Positions 35,773-47,162 of a stretch of 64,000 bases of DNA are shown piece by piece (the first letter of the stretch is position 1; the number at the start of each line of letters is the position of its first letter). The translations under genes and the position numbers were made by a program. The DNA lies in the NCBI GenBank assembly GCA_031308135.1, contig JAHLJT010009436.1, forward strand, positions 217,573,286-217,637,285, read 5' to 3'. Under the pieces are notes generated by a model, which was not told the DNA's origin, ran no database searches, and worked only from the letters and a program-made list of their open reading frames with translations. The stretch comes from Acheta domesticus. Taxonomy: Eukaryota > Arthropoda > Insecta > Orthoptera > Gryllidae.

Positions 35773-36564
35773 GCTCGGGCGGGATGGGGAAGATAGCCAG
35801 GCATTGACAACAGTCCCGAACCCTGGGATGTTGTAGACTCGTATCTCTGTTTATCCTGCCAAGTCGAACGGCTTTTGGCGGGTGAGAAGTGCCATGTCCA
35901 GAGAAACGACCTTCCTTCTCTTGCCCTCAATTGCCACAATTGTGTGGAATTTTTCTCGCTGGGAAGGGAGGCTTTGTGTGGGCTTCCTGCTGTGCGTGGG
36001 TGTAGATCTTCTGATTTGTTGCTTTGCAGCGTTCTCTAGTTTTTACATTTTTGTTGATATGGTTTCGACGTCATCGTTCACGTGTGTATCAGAGTGACCG
36101 TTGAGAGGGCAGGTTCGTGAGACAGTATTTGGAGTGACAGTACATGCAGCAAATGAAAATCGGTCTCCGTGAAGTGCATGGCGTGAGAAAGAAGTTGCAA
36201 GAGAAAATTAATCGTAGGCGGTCCTTGAGTTCAACTGAGCTCCCCCTCGAGCGCAATGGGGGATGGCTTCTGCTATGTAAGCGACGCCATGATGATTTTA
36301 CTTCTTTTTTTCTAAATTATCGATCTATACTTATAGAAACAAGATTTATTCACTTCTTCATGGAAATTACTGCATCTTTTTCATATGACTGATAACATAA
36401 ACATTTCTTCGTTATTCAATCTGATATATAGTAGCATAGTAGTGTTGAATTCACTTGTCATTGTACAAGCTTATTGGCGATTCATGTGAACAGTTTAAGA
36501 CTGAACATATCATTTTCAAGATTAAGAAGAAATTGCAGAAGAACATCAGTCAAGGCAGATCAAT
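35773..36564. other. No gene confirmed
   Basis: A 71-codon plus frame (35882-36097) is hydrophobic and Cys-rich but unrecognised, and its codon pattern gives no support. Nothing else was seen. Confidence 0.35.
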
Positions 36565-36855
36565 TCACATGCCCCTCAAGGGATTCAGAAGCGATCCAAT
36601 CAGTAGCTAAGCGAACGGTGCTGGATACTCGCAACGGCCCGGAATCTATCAGCAGCGTTTGATCTGCTCGGCAGCGGGCGTCGAACTCGCGGCCGCGAGA
36701 CGGTCGTCTGCGGAGGCGCAAAACAAATCGCAGCGCTCTCCGTAATGAACTCATTTCCGCTGCGCCGCCGCCGGCAATACGCGCTACGGACGCCTGGCGC
36801 CACGCCGCCCAGTGGGCCCCGACGACCCCGAAAGCCATGCGGGCGGCGAAAACGC
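36565..36855. other. CpG-rich island
   Basis: Dense CpG from about 36600 (gcggccgcgagacggtcgtc at 36690-36709). The minus-strand frame of 118 codons has no domain. It ends immediately before a piggyBac-like MITE. Confidence 0.6.
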
Positions 36856-36860
36856 TGCGA

Positions 36861-37104
36861 TTAACCCAGTCTCTACCAATTTTAATTTTAATTTTCATTG
36901 TAAATAAGTCACACAATTCAAAGTAGAAAATTAGTCATTTTTTAAATTTACTAAGTGCAAACGAACGTAAAATGCATCAAAACGTAGATTTGATTACCAG
37001 CAACAATGGGACAGAGGTACAGCATTTTTGAACACTTGTTTGCCCCATCATTAGCTACATAACCCAGAGGGGTACATATGTCCCATTGGTAGTGAAAGGG
37101 TAAA
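36861..37104. mobile_element. Probable piggyBac MITE
   Basis: The left end reads ttaacccagtctctaccaat. The right end is the inverse of ttaccctttcactaccaat, giving a TTA(A)-CCC start and a shared ctaccaat block. Further inside, 'ggggtacatatgtcccattg' (37070-37089) is like the subterminal sequence of piggyBac elements. The right TTAA is mutated to gtaa. No coding sequence. Confidence 0.55.
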
Positions 37105-37739
37105 ATAACTGAAATAATATACAAATAAATATGTAAAGAGGTAACCAGCGACGTATACATACATCAGTGAGCGATGTGAAGGCTCTTGTTCGAGAGCCGC
37201 GTCGCCATGTCATTTTTTAATTTTTTAAAAATTGTATTTATTTTACTTTTCGTCAAAATCTGGTAACGATACGTCTTCGGTTACGGCGATCTCTTCTGCT
37301 TACTTTCAACATTTACATATTTCAGTGGTAAGAGCAATCCGAAAGTCATGTTCTTCTATTTTATCTACAGAGTAAAGTACATTTCGATTTGTTTTTATAT
37401 CCTTTTATGGTTCCATGCATTAGGTCTCTCCAGAGTTTTTTTTCATGGGTGGGTTTATGAAAAAATATTTATATATTTTGACAAGCTGGAAATGACTGCA
37501 CTTGAAAGCCCAAGTAGTAGGCTATTTCACTTCAACCCATTATTTTCTTGAAACGTTCGTTATTTCACTGTCTTAAAAAATACATTTATTATTCAATCAA
37601 TTAATGGACGTGTATGCAGCATTCTTTATTTTATTCTTGCCCTAATTAACATATTATTTTATTTATACAGCACTATAATAAATTCGATAACAATAATGCA
37701 TTCTTGATTTGCTCTTCGTTCATCCAGTAAGCGATTTCG
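37105..37739. other. AT-rich DNA, no gene recognised
   Basis: No exon or repeat identified. Confidence 0.4.
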
Positions 37740-37970
37740 CCATGTGCCATTAGGGCCCAGTGTGCGGGCGCCGCGTCGTCGCCTGGAAGGGGCGGGGCGG
37801 GGCGGGACGGGGCGCGCGATAAAGCCAGCCAGCGCCAGCGCCAGGGCCGGCGGCGCCGCGCCGCGCCGCGCCGCGCCGCGTGTGACCGCGCCCGCTCCCA
37901 CGGCTGGCGCGCGCCCCGCCGGAGCAGCTTCTAGGAAGGGCGGCGCGTGAGCGGGATGAGTACCTAGGAG
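37740..37970. other. CpG-dense island with GC boxes
   Basis: Contains ggggcggggcggggcgggac (37789-37808), a cluster of overlapping GGGCGG boxes, and a gccgcgccgcgc run near 37853. It is compact (about 230 bp) with sharp edges. No domain in any frame. Confidence 0.7.
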
Positions 37971-38257
37971 TGCACTCAGAGCAGGACTATGTTGGTGCAA
38001 CAATCCGTTTCGACTAATGCGTGGAGTGAGCGCTGAATTAAGATTCTGCCTTGCTTCGGCGCCGAGTGCACATGTTCCGAGTTCGGACCGGCGAGAGGAA
38101 AGGCCGCGAGAGCAGATGTACTTTGGTGTACTATTCCGTTTTGCATAAGTTATGAAATTTTGTTTCATTGACATTGAGAAATAGAAGCGAGTGAAAAGGC
38201 AGAATCGTGATCTAATAAGAAGAGATCGGATTTTTATGTAATTACATATTTTTTGTT

Positions 38258-38935
38258 TTAGATGTAAAATATATGGTAGTGGGTGGAAATGGCCAGGATC
38301 TGTTAACCCATAGGGGTGTCATTGAATGTGTAGAGGAATTCAACTATTTGGGTGTAACTTTAACAAGTGATGGTCGTGATAGCAAAGATGTTTTAAACAA
38401 AACGAACAGAGGTAGGCAAGTAATAAGATCTTTACATCCATTGATATGGAATTCCAACATAAAAAGAAACACAAAAATTACATTGTATAAAACAATTGTT
38501 GAAAGTCTATTCACATATGGAGCTGAGTTATGGACTATTAATGCCAGGGATAGAAGTAGGATTCAAGGAACAGAAATGGAATACTGGAGGAGGTGTTGTC
38601 AGGTTACAAGAAAGGAAAGAATGAAAAATCAAAGAATAAAAGAAATAATGAAACCTGGAAAATCAACCTTAGAATTCATAGAAACAAAGGCTTTGCTATG
38701 GTATGGGCATTTAAGAAGGTGAGTGAGCGACTGCCAAAGATGATGTGGGAATACCATCCTGAAGAAAGAAGATATAGAGGAAGACCAAGAAGGAAGTGGG
38801 AGGAAGATATAAGATCAATGATGGCGGCGAGAGATTTAGAAGATGATGCTTGGGAAGATCGAAAGTAATGGAGATTAGGCAGCGAGAAACGGCGACAGCT
38901 GTAGAATACTCGCTTTACTACTACTACTACTACAT
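38258..38935 (+). pseudogene. RTE-type LINE reverse transcriptase, C-terminal end
   Basis: The first frame (38258-38722) starts mid-protein with DVKYMVVGG, then FNYLGVTL, the thumb-region helix and SLFTYGAELWT, and ends at WYGHLRR. A frameshift near 38720 passes to the second frame with RLPKMMWEY, a RYRGRPRRKWEEDIRSM block, EDDAWEDRK and an in-frame stop in place of the usual Gln. The natural C-terminus WRLGSEKRRQL and its stop lie at about 38871-38903. A (CTA)n tail follows at 38916-38933, the normal microsatellite end of this LINE type. No RNase H domain is expected here. It is 5'-truncated and dead. Confidence 0.88.
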
Positions 38936-39190
38936 ATTTTTTGTCTTTCTCAAAATTTTAATCCTGGCGAATTGTGGCCGTCCTAACACAATATCCAATT
39001 TTTTCGTTACATTTTTTTACATATTTGGTACTATATTACATATCTTACATATTTTGCTATTTCTCTCCAAATTTAACATATTTTGCTATTTTCTCTACAT
39101 ATTTTACTATTTTCTCTACATATTTTACTATTTTCTCAACATATTTTCTTTATTCTATCAATTTTCTTACATATTTTTACGAAAAGAGGT
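38936..39190 (-). mobile_element. hAT-B fragment, with internal 21-bp minisatellite
   Basis: From 38946, 'tcctggcgaattgtggccgt', 'cctaacacaatatc' and 'tttttacatatttggtact' match the reverse complement of 47370-47465 in the hAT-B MITE. Just inside, units of about 21 bp (tacatattttactattttct) repeat four to five times (39048-39150), a local expansion not seen at 47 kb. It abuts the (CTA)n tail of the LINE. Confidence 0.75.
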
Positions 39191-41536
39191 ATTTTCAAAA
39201 AAATCAGCATTTGTTCCTACATTATTACGGCGTGCTACTGCGTACTCCACTTGAGGTACGCTACGTGAAGACGCGGTCGGATCTCGGAATCCGGTGCGCC
39301 TATTTCAGTTATCTCAGTGGCCGGAATTGCGCGTGTCAGCGACTGACATTTTCACCTTTAAGTGTGAAAAGTATCATTGGCGATCTTTAACCTTAATTTT
39401 CAAGAAACTTTGGTGACTGCCGTTGTGTAACACTTCGATGAAAATACTGCATGCTGCAGTGATTGTCGGCTGAATGTTAAATTATAATTTTGAAATCTTT
39501 TTTTTAAGGGCTCAATGAAAGGTCTTTTTCAATTTGATTATTTCGAATAAGTCATATCTCTTTTAATGAAATTATAATCTTGACACATTCGCTCTATGAA
39601 ATTTCAGTCGCGGACTCTTAAACACATTCATTTCGTACGAGTGTACCACATGTTATGATTTTTATTTTCTGTTGATGGCACCAAGAGTAAATCCCTTTAG
39701 AGACACCATCACGAACTTAGAAATTTATTCAAACATTGAGGAAAATATATAATATGCGACCTGCTATTAGCAAAATGTATAATACGCAACATACTATCAG
39801 CAGTCGGCGGCGTTTCCTGACTGGGCCTAGGGCGTTGGCCGTGAAGGAAGGTGGTACCCCCACAGTACTCTTTTTGCATACGTATTTAGAGTAAAATTGA
39901 ATTATATAAACAAAATTCTGATTTATTTTAAATTATAATTGTAATAATCCGGTCTTTCCTATCAAATTTCACGCCCCCACATTAACCTCACACTATAATA
40001 CCCCCTTTTTTTTTTATTTTAAGAAATCTTAATTGGAAACGTGAACGTGGCACATGTGGGTGGCTAGCTCAACACCACGTCCACTGGGTGCTCCTGAAAA
40101 ATAAGAATACTTACTCTCTGCATTTATCGTGGGCTGAAAAAACCGCTCTACGAGGACTCGGTCGATGGATCTTACCAATAATACAAAAGGAAGAATTTTG
40201 AAATACCTAATTTCTATTGAATGAAACGAGAATTTATATATGCACGTAACGACATGAAGTGTCGTACGTCTCTTTTTTATTCTTAGAAATTTTTCATCAA
40301 TCTCTTACATGCATTATCATAATATTTACTTGACAATTAATTTTCCTTATTGATGGCCAACTACTAATTATTACAATTATAAATTTTAATTATTGCTTTA
40401 ACCAAATTTGTAATTACTCTTAGGGCTTGAACATCAAAATTTAACTGTTTTATGTCTTTCTCAAATTCGGGCTTCGCGGAAATACTTCCTTGTCCTTTCG
40501 GCGTCAGCACACTTGGCAGTTGAATACCAGTTCAGCTTCACAGAACTCTATCTTCTCCTGGATTCCGGTGTCCGCTTCAATCCACACTCGGTTAATTAAT
40601 TCTTCTAAGAAAACTTCCTCCGATCCCGATACTCCTGAATTTTAACTATGTAGTTCTTGCACCGAGTTCCAATCTGCAAAATTAAATCTTAAAGATGACG
40701 ATTACTAGTTCGTACAATCTTGATCCTATCACGCGCCAATCTCGAGAAACTATAACTTCCAAGTTACAGCAGTACGACATTCGATAGCTACAAGATCCTG
40801 ACACGAAGTGTTGTAAAATTCCAAAAATGTTCTATCTCCGTTCTTCTCTTCAAAAGCCTCTTGTTTCTATTCTTGTCCCATAGTCCTTCTCGTGCTTATA
40901 ATCCCTATGTTATTGCTAATCCATCAATAAATGACTAGTCTCTTCTTGTCAACAATGTTCCTATTTCTTTATGCAATATTTCGTGATAATTTATTAATAA
41001 AACAATTTTCCCCATTCTCCAATTAAATATATATCATTTTCTCATATTTATACTGTATGATTTCTCACGCCAAATTACGTACTGAAGTGCACGAAAATTG
41101 AGGGCTTTTCCGATGCACTTCATAATATTGGAAGAATGAGGGAAAGATAGTCGCAAAATATTAACAATGAAGGGTATTGTAGTTTCTATTGCAAATATTG
41201 AAATAACACCATTTAAAGTATTTAAAAATGAATACTTGACATTTTTCCCATCGTTCGGTTGTCTTTGAAAAATTGCATTCTGAATATTATTAGATTAGGA
41301 TATGATCGCCCAATATCAATTATTCGTTTCTTTTCTTTATTTGAAAATGAAGAAGCAATTATTTAAAAACTTCTGCACATTTTTTTTCACTATCAACATC
41401 CAAATAACACCTAATTCCATGAGAATGAACAGACAATCGCTAAATGCTATAACGCGCAACGAAGAATATCTCAATCACGGACGCTTGCTCACTAACAGAA
41501 GGCAGTTGAATCGAGATCCAACGCCTTCGCAAGCTT
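39191..41536. other. AT-rich DNA, no gene recognised
   Basis: Includes a degenerate tandem pair of about 33 bp (39750-39805, tataatatgcgac / tataatacgcaac). Moderate-GC stretches at 40030-40180 and 40470-40640 have no domain. Some of this may be old retroelement DNA, but I could not show ends. Confidence 0.35.
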
Positions 41537-41684
41537 CATCAGGGAGTTTTTGCCACCTCAAACGTCAAGCACTATCGATCTTCTGCGCATGCGCAGATGC
41601 ACTAAAGTGATGCGAAACTTGAACTGCGCATAAGCAGAAGATCGCTAGTGCCTACCGTTCGAGGTGGCAAAAACTCCCTTGATT
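41537..41684. mobile_element. 148-bp fold-back MITE
   Basis: Near-palindromic. The left arm 'gggagtttttgccacctc', then 'gcactatcgatcttctgcgc', is answered by the inverse on the right (41616-41681). Arms of about 65 bp flank a loop of roughly 25 bp. No target duplication could be read. Unassigned. Confidence 0.85.
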
Positions 41685-42079
41685 GGGGGGCGACGCGCAC
41701 ATGTGCTGCTGCTATTCGATGCGTCCTCCTGAAGGCGTTGGAGACACTCGTCAACGCACGGTCTGAGCTGCGCAACCCACACTGCGTGCGGTGCATGGAT
41801 TCGCTGATGCCGATCTATGACGCCGATTGCATGGAAGACGGAATAAGTGAAAAAATACAAAGAAATTATACTTTTTTTTATTTCCTTGGGCGTTGATACA
41901 CGACTTGCCACACCAAAGAAAACGCCACTGTATGAAGCACGAGCTCGTGAACTCCTACAGATGATCTCCACTACAAGAAGATAAGTGATCGATTACGAGT
42001 AGCAGCTGGACAAGCGAAGCAACCCCGATCGAATGAACTTGTACATCAGTTGGAAGAACCTGAAAGAGTGTGATTTCAC
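41685..42079. other. No gene confirmed
   Basis: Moderate-GC stretch between two transposons with an 82-codon plus frame, unrecognised. It could be decayed transposon or gene sequence. Confidence 0.3.
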
Positions 42080-42732
42080 GGTCGGTTTGACCACCATTAC
42101 TTAAAATTTTAAGTTCGTCTTAAGAATTTAAGGTAGACTTAGGAGACGTTTCCGTTTCACCACACCCTTTAACACGAACTTAAAAGATAAGTTCCACTTA
42201 CATTTAAGCACATCTCTTAGCAGCACTCACTTGTACATTTTAAATCGAGCTTTACGGCACAAAAACAGTCCAAATAGCCGAGCGTATTGTGGAGTGTTGC
42301 TTTTGAAAGTGATCGCTACGACAATTGTGAAAACGAGAGCTTTGTGAAGCCTTCTCGTAGGCCGAAGTAGATACGGGAACGATCCGAATATTTTGAAGAG
42401 TTCGATGAAAGAGGGTTTGGCACCAGATTTCGCCTACCAACGATGACAACACTACATGTTTTGGAGCTAATTCAAGACCATTTGGAATTTCGAAGTTTAC
42501 TTCTTAGTTAATTGTTAACGAAATGAGCATTTCAGTAATTTTGTACATCACTGCCTCGCAAATAACAATTTTGTCTAACATCTAGTGTTTTGTAGGTTAT
42601 GTTTACATGATCCCATAGCTACTCTCAACTTAAAAGTTTTACATTCAGTAATTTTACTGCATTTCACTTTTCTTAAAATTAAGTATCACTTTAATAAGTT
42701 ATATACTTAAAAAGTAATTGGTGAAACCGGCC
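42080..42732 (+). mobile_element. Deleted Harbinger element, 653 bp
   Basis: The left end GGTCGGTTTGACCACCATTA pairs with the inverse of the right end (ggccggtttcaccaattac). Both arms continue into 'cttaa'-rich subterminal sequence. A plus-strand relic at about 42376-42480 reads EYFEEFDERGFGTRFRLP followed by TLHVLELIQDHLEF. This is the 'F..RFRL....V..L...I...L' pattern at the N-terminus of HARBI1-like transposases. The DDE core is missing. A clear 3-bp duplication could not be read. Confidence 0.7.
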
Positions 42733-43683
42733 GTAAGTTCTAAACCGACCTTTAAAAAGCGTTACTAAGACACTAAATATAATTACACTTGTTTGATGTC
42801 ACATTCAGCGCAAATGTATTCTCAACCTAAAGCTTTACCAGAGCACGGTGAAAGTGATCAGAGTAAAATATACAAGAATAAAAAATTTAAAAAAAATACC
42901 TTCGCCTGCGCATGCCAGAATGTGGCCTTCCCCTCCAAATCTACAAACATTTCTCCTCCTGCCTGCGCTCTTTGTCACAACACTATTTTCTCTCTTTCTC
43001 TTATGGGTTGCGCAGTAATTCAACACTGCCAGTTTGGAAATAATCCGATGAGTGAGAAAGATCAGACGAAAGGCAGCCTACGTGTCTCAACAGCAGGGGT
43101 TGTCCAAATGATTAATAGAAATTAAGCCGGACTTGAAAAAGGGTTTCAGTAGAATGTTAATATGATGGACCAATGCATTGATGAATTGGTTATTTCTTTG
43201 GACACTTCTGTCAGTGCGAGTTCCTCTTCCGACGATGAGGGTAGGGATGACGAGAGACGGCCAGTGCGATCGCTGCGACTCGCAGTCGCCTCTGCTCGTC
43301 GCCTCCGCGCCTCCTTATCGCAGAGGGGAAATTAAACTCCGGCATAGTAGTGAGGGAAGCCTCCGAGTCTTCACCAAAAGTACATCCGCCATGATTTTTT
43401 TTTTTTGCGAGGGAGTACAGCTATAGCCGGTTTTTTTCAGCAGCATATGTAATCATTAAAATCGTTTGTACATTTTTATCGCAGTAGTCTATTCCGTAAT
43501 ACGTTTATAACATTTTTATTAGATAAATATATTTTGTTAATATGTATTTATAATTTCTCTTCCGAGAATGCCCGAGTCTCATTGTCGAGTCTCTAGAATA
43601 TTTATTTTTCGTGCTTGAAACTTGTGACCTACATGACTTGTCATTAAAATGTAAAATTTAATATCTCTAAAGAATATGGTGTC
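42733..43683. other. No gene recognised
   Basis: A 110-codon plus frame (42793-43125) contains several Cys/His but no motif spacing I recognise. A short GC-richer patch lies at 43240-43340. Confidence 0.4.
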
Positions 43684-43842
43684 GGGCCGTTCATAAATTA
43701 CGTAACGCAAATTTCTAGTATTTTCAATACCCCCTCCCCCTTGTAACGCATTCCCCTATTCTCCTACCCTTATGTAACGCAGCGTAACGCTGCCTCAGAC
43801 CCCCACGCCCCTTTAGCGTTACGTAATTTGTGGATGACCCCC
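43684..43842 (+). mobile_element. Harbinger-like MITE, copy 2
   Basis: Same element as 61167-61321 in the same orientation: left end 'ttcataaattacgtaacgc', internal 'gcagcgtaac' and 'gcctcagacccc', right end 'gcgttacgtaattt'. The flanks show no obvious duplication, so it is old or altered at one edge. Confidence 0.85.
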
Positions 43843-43887
43843 TGAAGATTTCAAGAGAATGCGATTCTCAAAACAGCTTCCTAATAG

Positions 43888-46180
43888 GTTGCGTTTTCGC
43901 AGCGTTGGGAGTTTTCCGGCAGATGTGGATACGGTCGTGTGTAGCGGTAGGATGTCGCGCCGCGTCGAAGTTCGTGTAAGCGCACTTCAGCGAAGATGTC
44001 AAGGTGCTATCTTTGGAGTGTCTTCTTGCCAGATACGTGATATTAGGTAATCGGGCTTTGAAAAAGTTGTTTTCTCATAACTTATTCAAGGCATGGTACG
44101 GTTTGCATCAGCTTGGCGAGTTCTTTCTTGGCGTCGTGGAAAATCAGAAAAAAACAAGTGAAAATTGTTAGCTTATTAAGTGTAAGAAGAATGGTGTCCA
44201 AAGAAATATTTACTTTTTGGGGGGTTGGCGGTAGTTTCTGGAACAGTAGTAAGGAGAGGTAAGTGTACAACGTATGTAAATGAATATTACAATTTGCTTA
44301 GTTACTTTTATTTTAGAGATTCCTATTTTCTTTCAGAAATTAACTATGATCAAACAATCTGTCGCATACCTGACAAAATATAGTACTTGCCGTAATAGAT
44401 GAATGGGACACTACAGATAAAATTGGATGCTGTAATTAACCCTCCTTCAGTTGATCACACCGATGAGGAGGACAGATGACCAGGGGAAATGATTGTCAAT
44501 GATGGAGGGGAAAATCAGTTGTCAGATATAGTTGAAACATTTAAAATTCACATTGAACCAGCATCATCATAGAAAACTTGACACCTCAAGGATCAAGTCT
44601 TACATCATCAAAGCGTCCAAGAAACAAGAAAAACGTAGGAATGAAATGGGAAAGAACAACCCCTTTGTTCACCACACATCTTACATCGTCCGAAGGAAAG
44701 TGTGTTGAGGACATCAAGAAAGAATATGGCAACTACTCACCAATTGAAATGTTTGATCTTTTCTTTGACATTTTATTTTTGTCACAATTTACGATTTCTC
44801 AAAGAATATATGTTCAAAGTAAGAACAATAATAATTTTACTTTAACGAGAAGTGATTTGAGAAAATTTACGGGAATTCTGATTTTAAGCTGTTATCATTC
44901 ACTACCGCAAACAAATCATTAATGGAGTAAGGATCCTGGTAAGGGAGTTCCGATTGTGCGTGAAACAATACTTCTGATTTGAAAAAATAAAACGAGAATG
45001 TAAATATATGTACACCTTTCGGACAACAATTTAAATAAAAAGATAAATTCTCAAAATTGCGGCCTTTTGTTGATGAACTGAACAAAAGATGTTTGCAATT
45101 CAGTGCGTTCAGCCACAAGTTGTCAGTTAATGGTGCCGTACTTAGTGCGTTACTCTGGTAAAATGTGTATAAGCGGTAAACCAGTAAAATTCTGTATCAA
45201 ATAGTGATGTATCGCATCATCAACAGGATTTTTGTATCAATTTGATTCATATGTTGTATAAAAACCCAGAATTTCACTTGCTGTTCTTCCACAACTTCTT
45301 TATCAGTTACTCTCTTCTCGTCATGTGAAAAGAAATGGGATTTTTTGCAACTGGAACTCTGAGGGAAAAGAGGACATTAAACTGTCCACTTCGAACATCC
45401 AAAGAAATGGCTAAAGAAAGCAAAGTTCAAATTGACTTCGTTATGGATAAACAAAATGAGATCATTCTTAATGTTGGATGGCATGAAAATTCTGTTGTCA
45501 CATAGGAACAAACTTTGGAACTCTGGAGCCACTTGTCAGCACAAAACGGGACAGCCGTAAAGAAAAAACATAACAATGTTCGACAACTCAATCTAATCCA
45601 TGAATACAATCAAGAAATGGGTGGGGTCGAATTACAGTCGATACGCATCAGAGACATGAAATGGTGGTGGGCTCTGTTTACCAATGGTGTAGACAGTGCA
45701 GTTGTGAATGCCTGGAAAAATTTACAAACTAGTAACGGGAAATACTCTGAAGTCAGATTAATTTCAGGTCCGAAGTGGTGCTTTCTCTTCTCCGAAGAGA
45801 GGAGGCTAATGAAACTCTGGACACTGCAGGAACGTCTCGCACATAAAATTGCGACTTGGGACACTAGTAAGAACTAGTAATTTTATCTGAGGTTGTCAAG
45901 AAAAACCGTGTTGTAATTATTTTAATATTAACATAATTATTCCTGACGAAAACAATCGACGGAGAAGCTGTAGAGTTCGCAAGAGTCAGTTTTTAAATGT
46001 ACAAAATGTCAAATACCGTTTGCATTCCAACTGATTTTCACATTTTCATGCATAAATCATATTTTTGGTATAATAATGTAATTAGCGTAAACGCATTGTG
46101 AAAAATAAAATTTGTTCTTAAAAAATAGGTATACACTCTGTCTTTCCGGAAAACTCCCAACGTTGCGTTTTCACAACGTT
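43888..46180 (+). mobile_element. Decayed piggyBac element (piggyBac-2)
   Basis: A perfect 17-bp inverted repeat, cgttgggagttttccgg, lies at 43903-43919 and inverted at 46146-46162. It encloses a broken piggyBac transposase. Outside it the two ends carry hairpin-like 'ttgcgttttc' sequence that is inverted relative to each other, so the outermost bases are uncertain and no TTAA could be read. The limits given are those of the inverted repeats plus their hairpins. Confidence 0.75.
44578..45880 (+). pseudogene. piggyBac-2 transposase, frameshifted, catalytic residues lost
   Basis: Four pieces lie in order. 44578-44985 has YSPIEMFDLFFDILF, LRKFTGILIL and, past a stop, DPGKGVPIVRE. 45039-45140 has DKFSKLRPFVDELNKRCLQF then FSHKLSV; a small deletion here shifts frame and removes the segment that should carry the first catalytic Asp. 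45145-45230, in another frame, has MVPYL and GKMCISGKPVKF. 45250-45880 has FHNFFISYSLL, in which His replaces the second catalytic Asp, then GFFATGTLRE, RQLNLIHEYNQEMGGVE and WWWALF. The third Asp region (normally GGVDxxD) is also altered. Clearly inactive; its overall order matches the piggyBac family. Confidence 0.88.
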
Positions 46181-46235
46181 CCATCCCGCTTAGCAATCTT
46201 TGTAGTAATATTATCAATATTTATGTGAAATTTTA

Positions 46236-47145
46236 AAAATAAGTTATAGTATTTCACAAGTCTCAAATCTTTCATCAAAAAAGACACCACCGATGTAGTT
46301 TATCATTCCCTATTCCAAGAACTAAAAACTCAATATAAAGACTACATACATACACTACACTTTCCAAGTTGGATCTGGCATCGCAGTCAAAATTAATTTA
46401 AGTATTCTTCATACTTGGTTACAGAATTTTTGCTCAATTTTTTACTGTGAAGCTTATGCTATCTTTGTGGCACTCAAATACATTAAATAAAAAGAAGACG
46501 ACAAATATATTATATTTACTGATTCACTGAGTGTAATAAATTACCTGAAAAATCTAAATATCAATGAAGCACTTATAAATGAAATCGTCAATATCTACAA
46601 TGATTTGTCATACAATAAAATAGACATAATTTTTTCAAGGATACAGTCCTATAAAGGAATCCAAGGCGATGACGTTAAATTCAGCTGCTAAGCAAGTAAA
46701 TAAATTTTCTCTTCCAAACAATATAGCTTCACGTAGCAACATAAAAAATAACTACATAGACGTCTTAAGCTCCATTGGTACATTACATGATATAATTTTC
46801 CAAATCACCTCCACAAAATTAGAAGAAGTATTTTTGATAATGACCCTCCTTCAGTACAAACAAGAACAAAAGAAATTACTCCGGCAAGACTCCGCATTGG
46901 ACATAGCCGTCTGTCTCATTCACATCTGTTCAAAAACGAATCACCATCCCTTTGTACATCTTGTAACATCCCTAAAACTATCCAACATATTCTAAAAGAT
47001 CGCCCAGTGTATTCAGACTCACATATTACTCTTTCACTTACAAATTGTCTCCAAAAAGTACTCACTGAGAAATCTCAAATACAAAATGATTTCAAATTTT
47101 TAAAAGATGTAAATTTATTTAATGGACTGTAAATAATTATATATA
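46236..47145 (+). pseudogene. I/jockey-type LINE: RNase H and C-terminal domain
   Basis: A plus-strand relic. GSGIAVKI near 46368 is the start of the RNase H fold. From 46449 EAYAIFVALKYI carries the conserved Glu. FTDSLSVINYL carries the conserved Asp. KGIQG follows, where the family has SHKGIxGNE; a frameshift then removes the last Asp. After 46690 comes a degenerate linker, then ITPARLRIGHSRLSHSHLF and a C-x2-C...H zinc-knuckle-like CTSCNIPKTIQHI. It ends FKFLKDVNLFNGL and a stop at about 47132. The reverse transcriptase part is missing. RNase H plus this tail places it in the I/jockey group rather than RTE. Confidence 0.88.
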
Positions 47146-47162
47146 GTATGGTCGCTAATGAC

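Noticed and set aside
35882..36097. 71-codon hydrophobic frame as a membrane protein exon
   Set aside because: No splice-consistent neighbours and no recognised family; left as unassigned.
39900..40650. Possible LTR retrotransposon relic
   Set aside because: No paired TG...CA ends, no duplication and no gag/pol motifs could be found.
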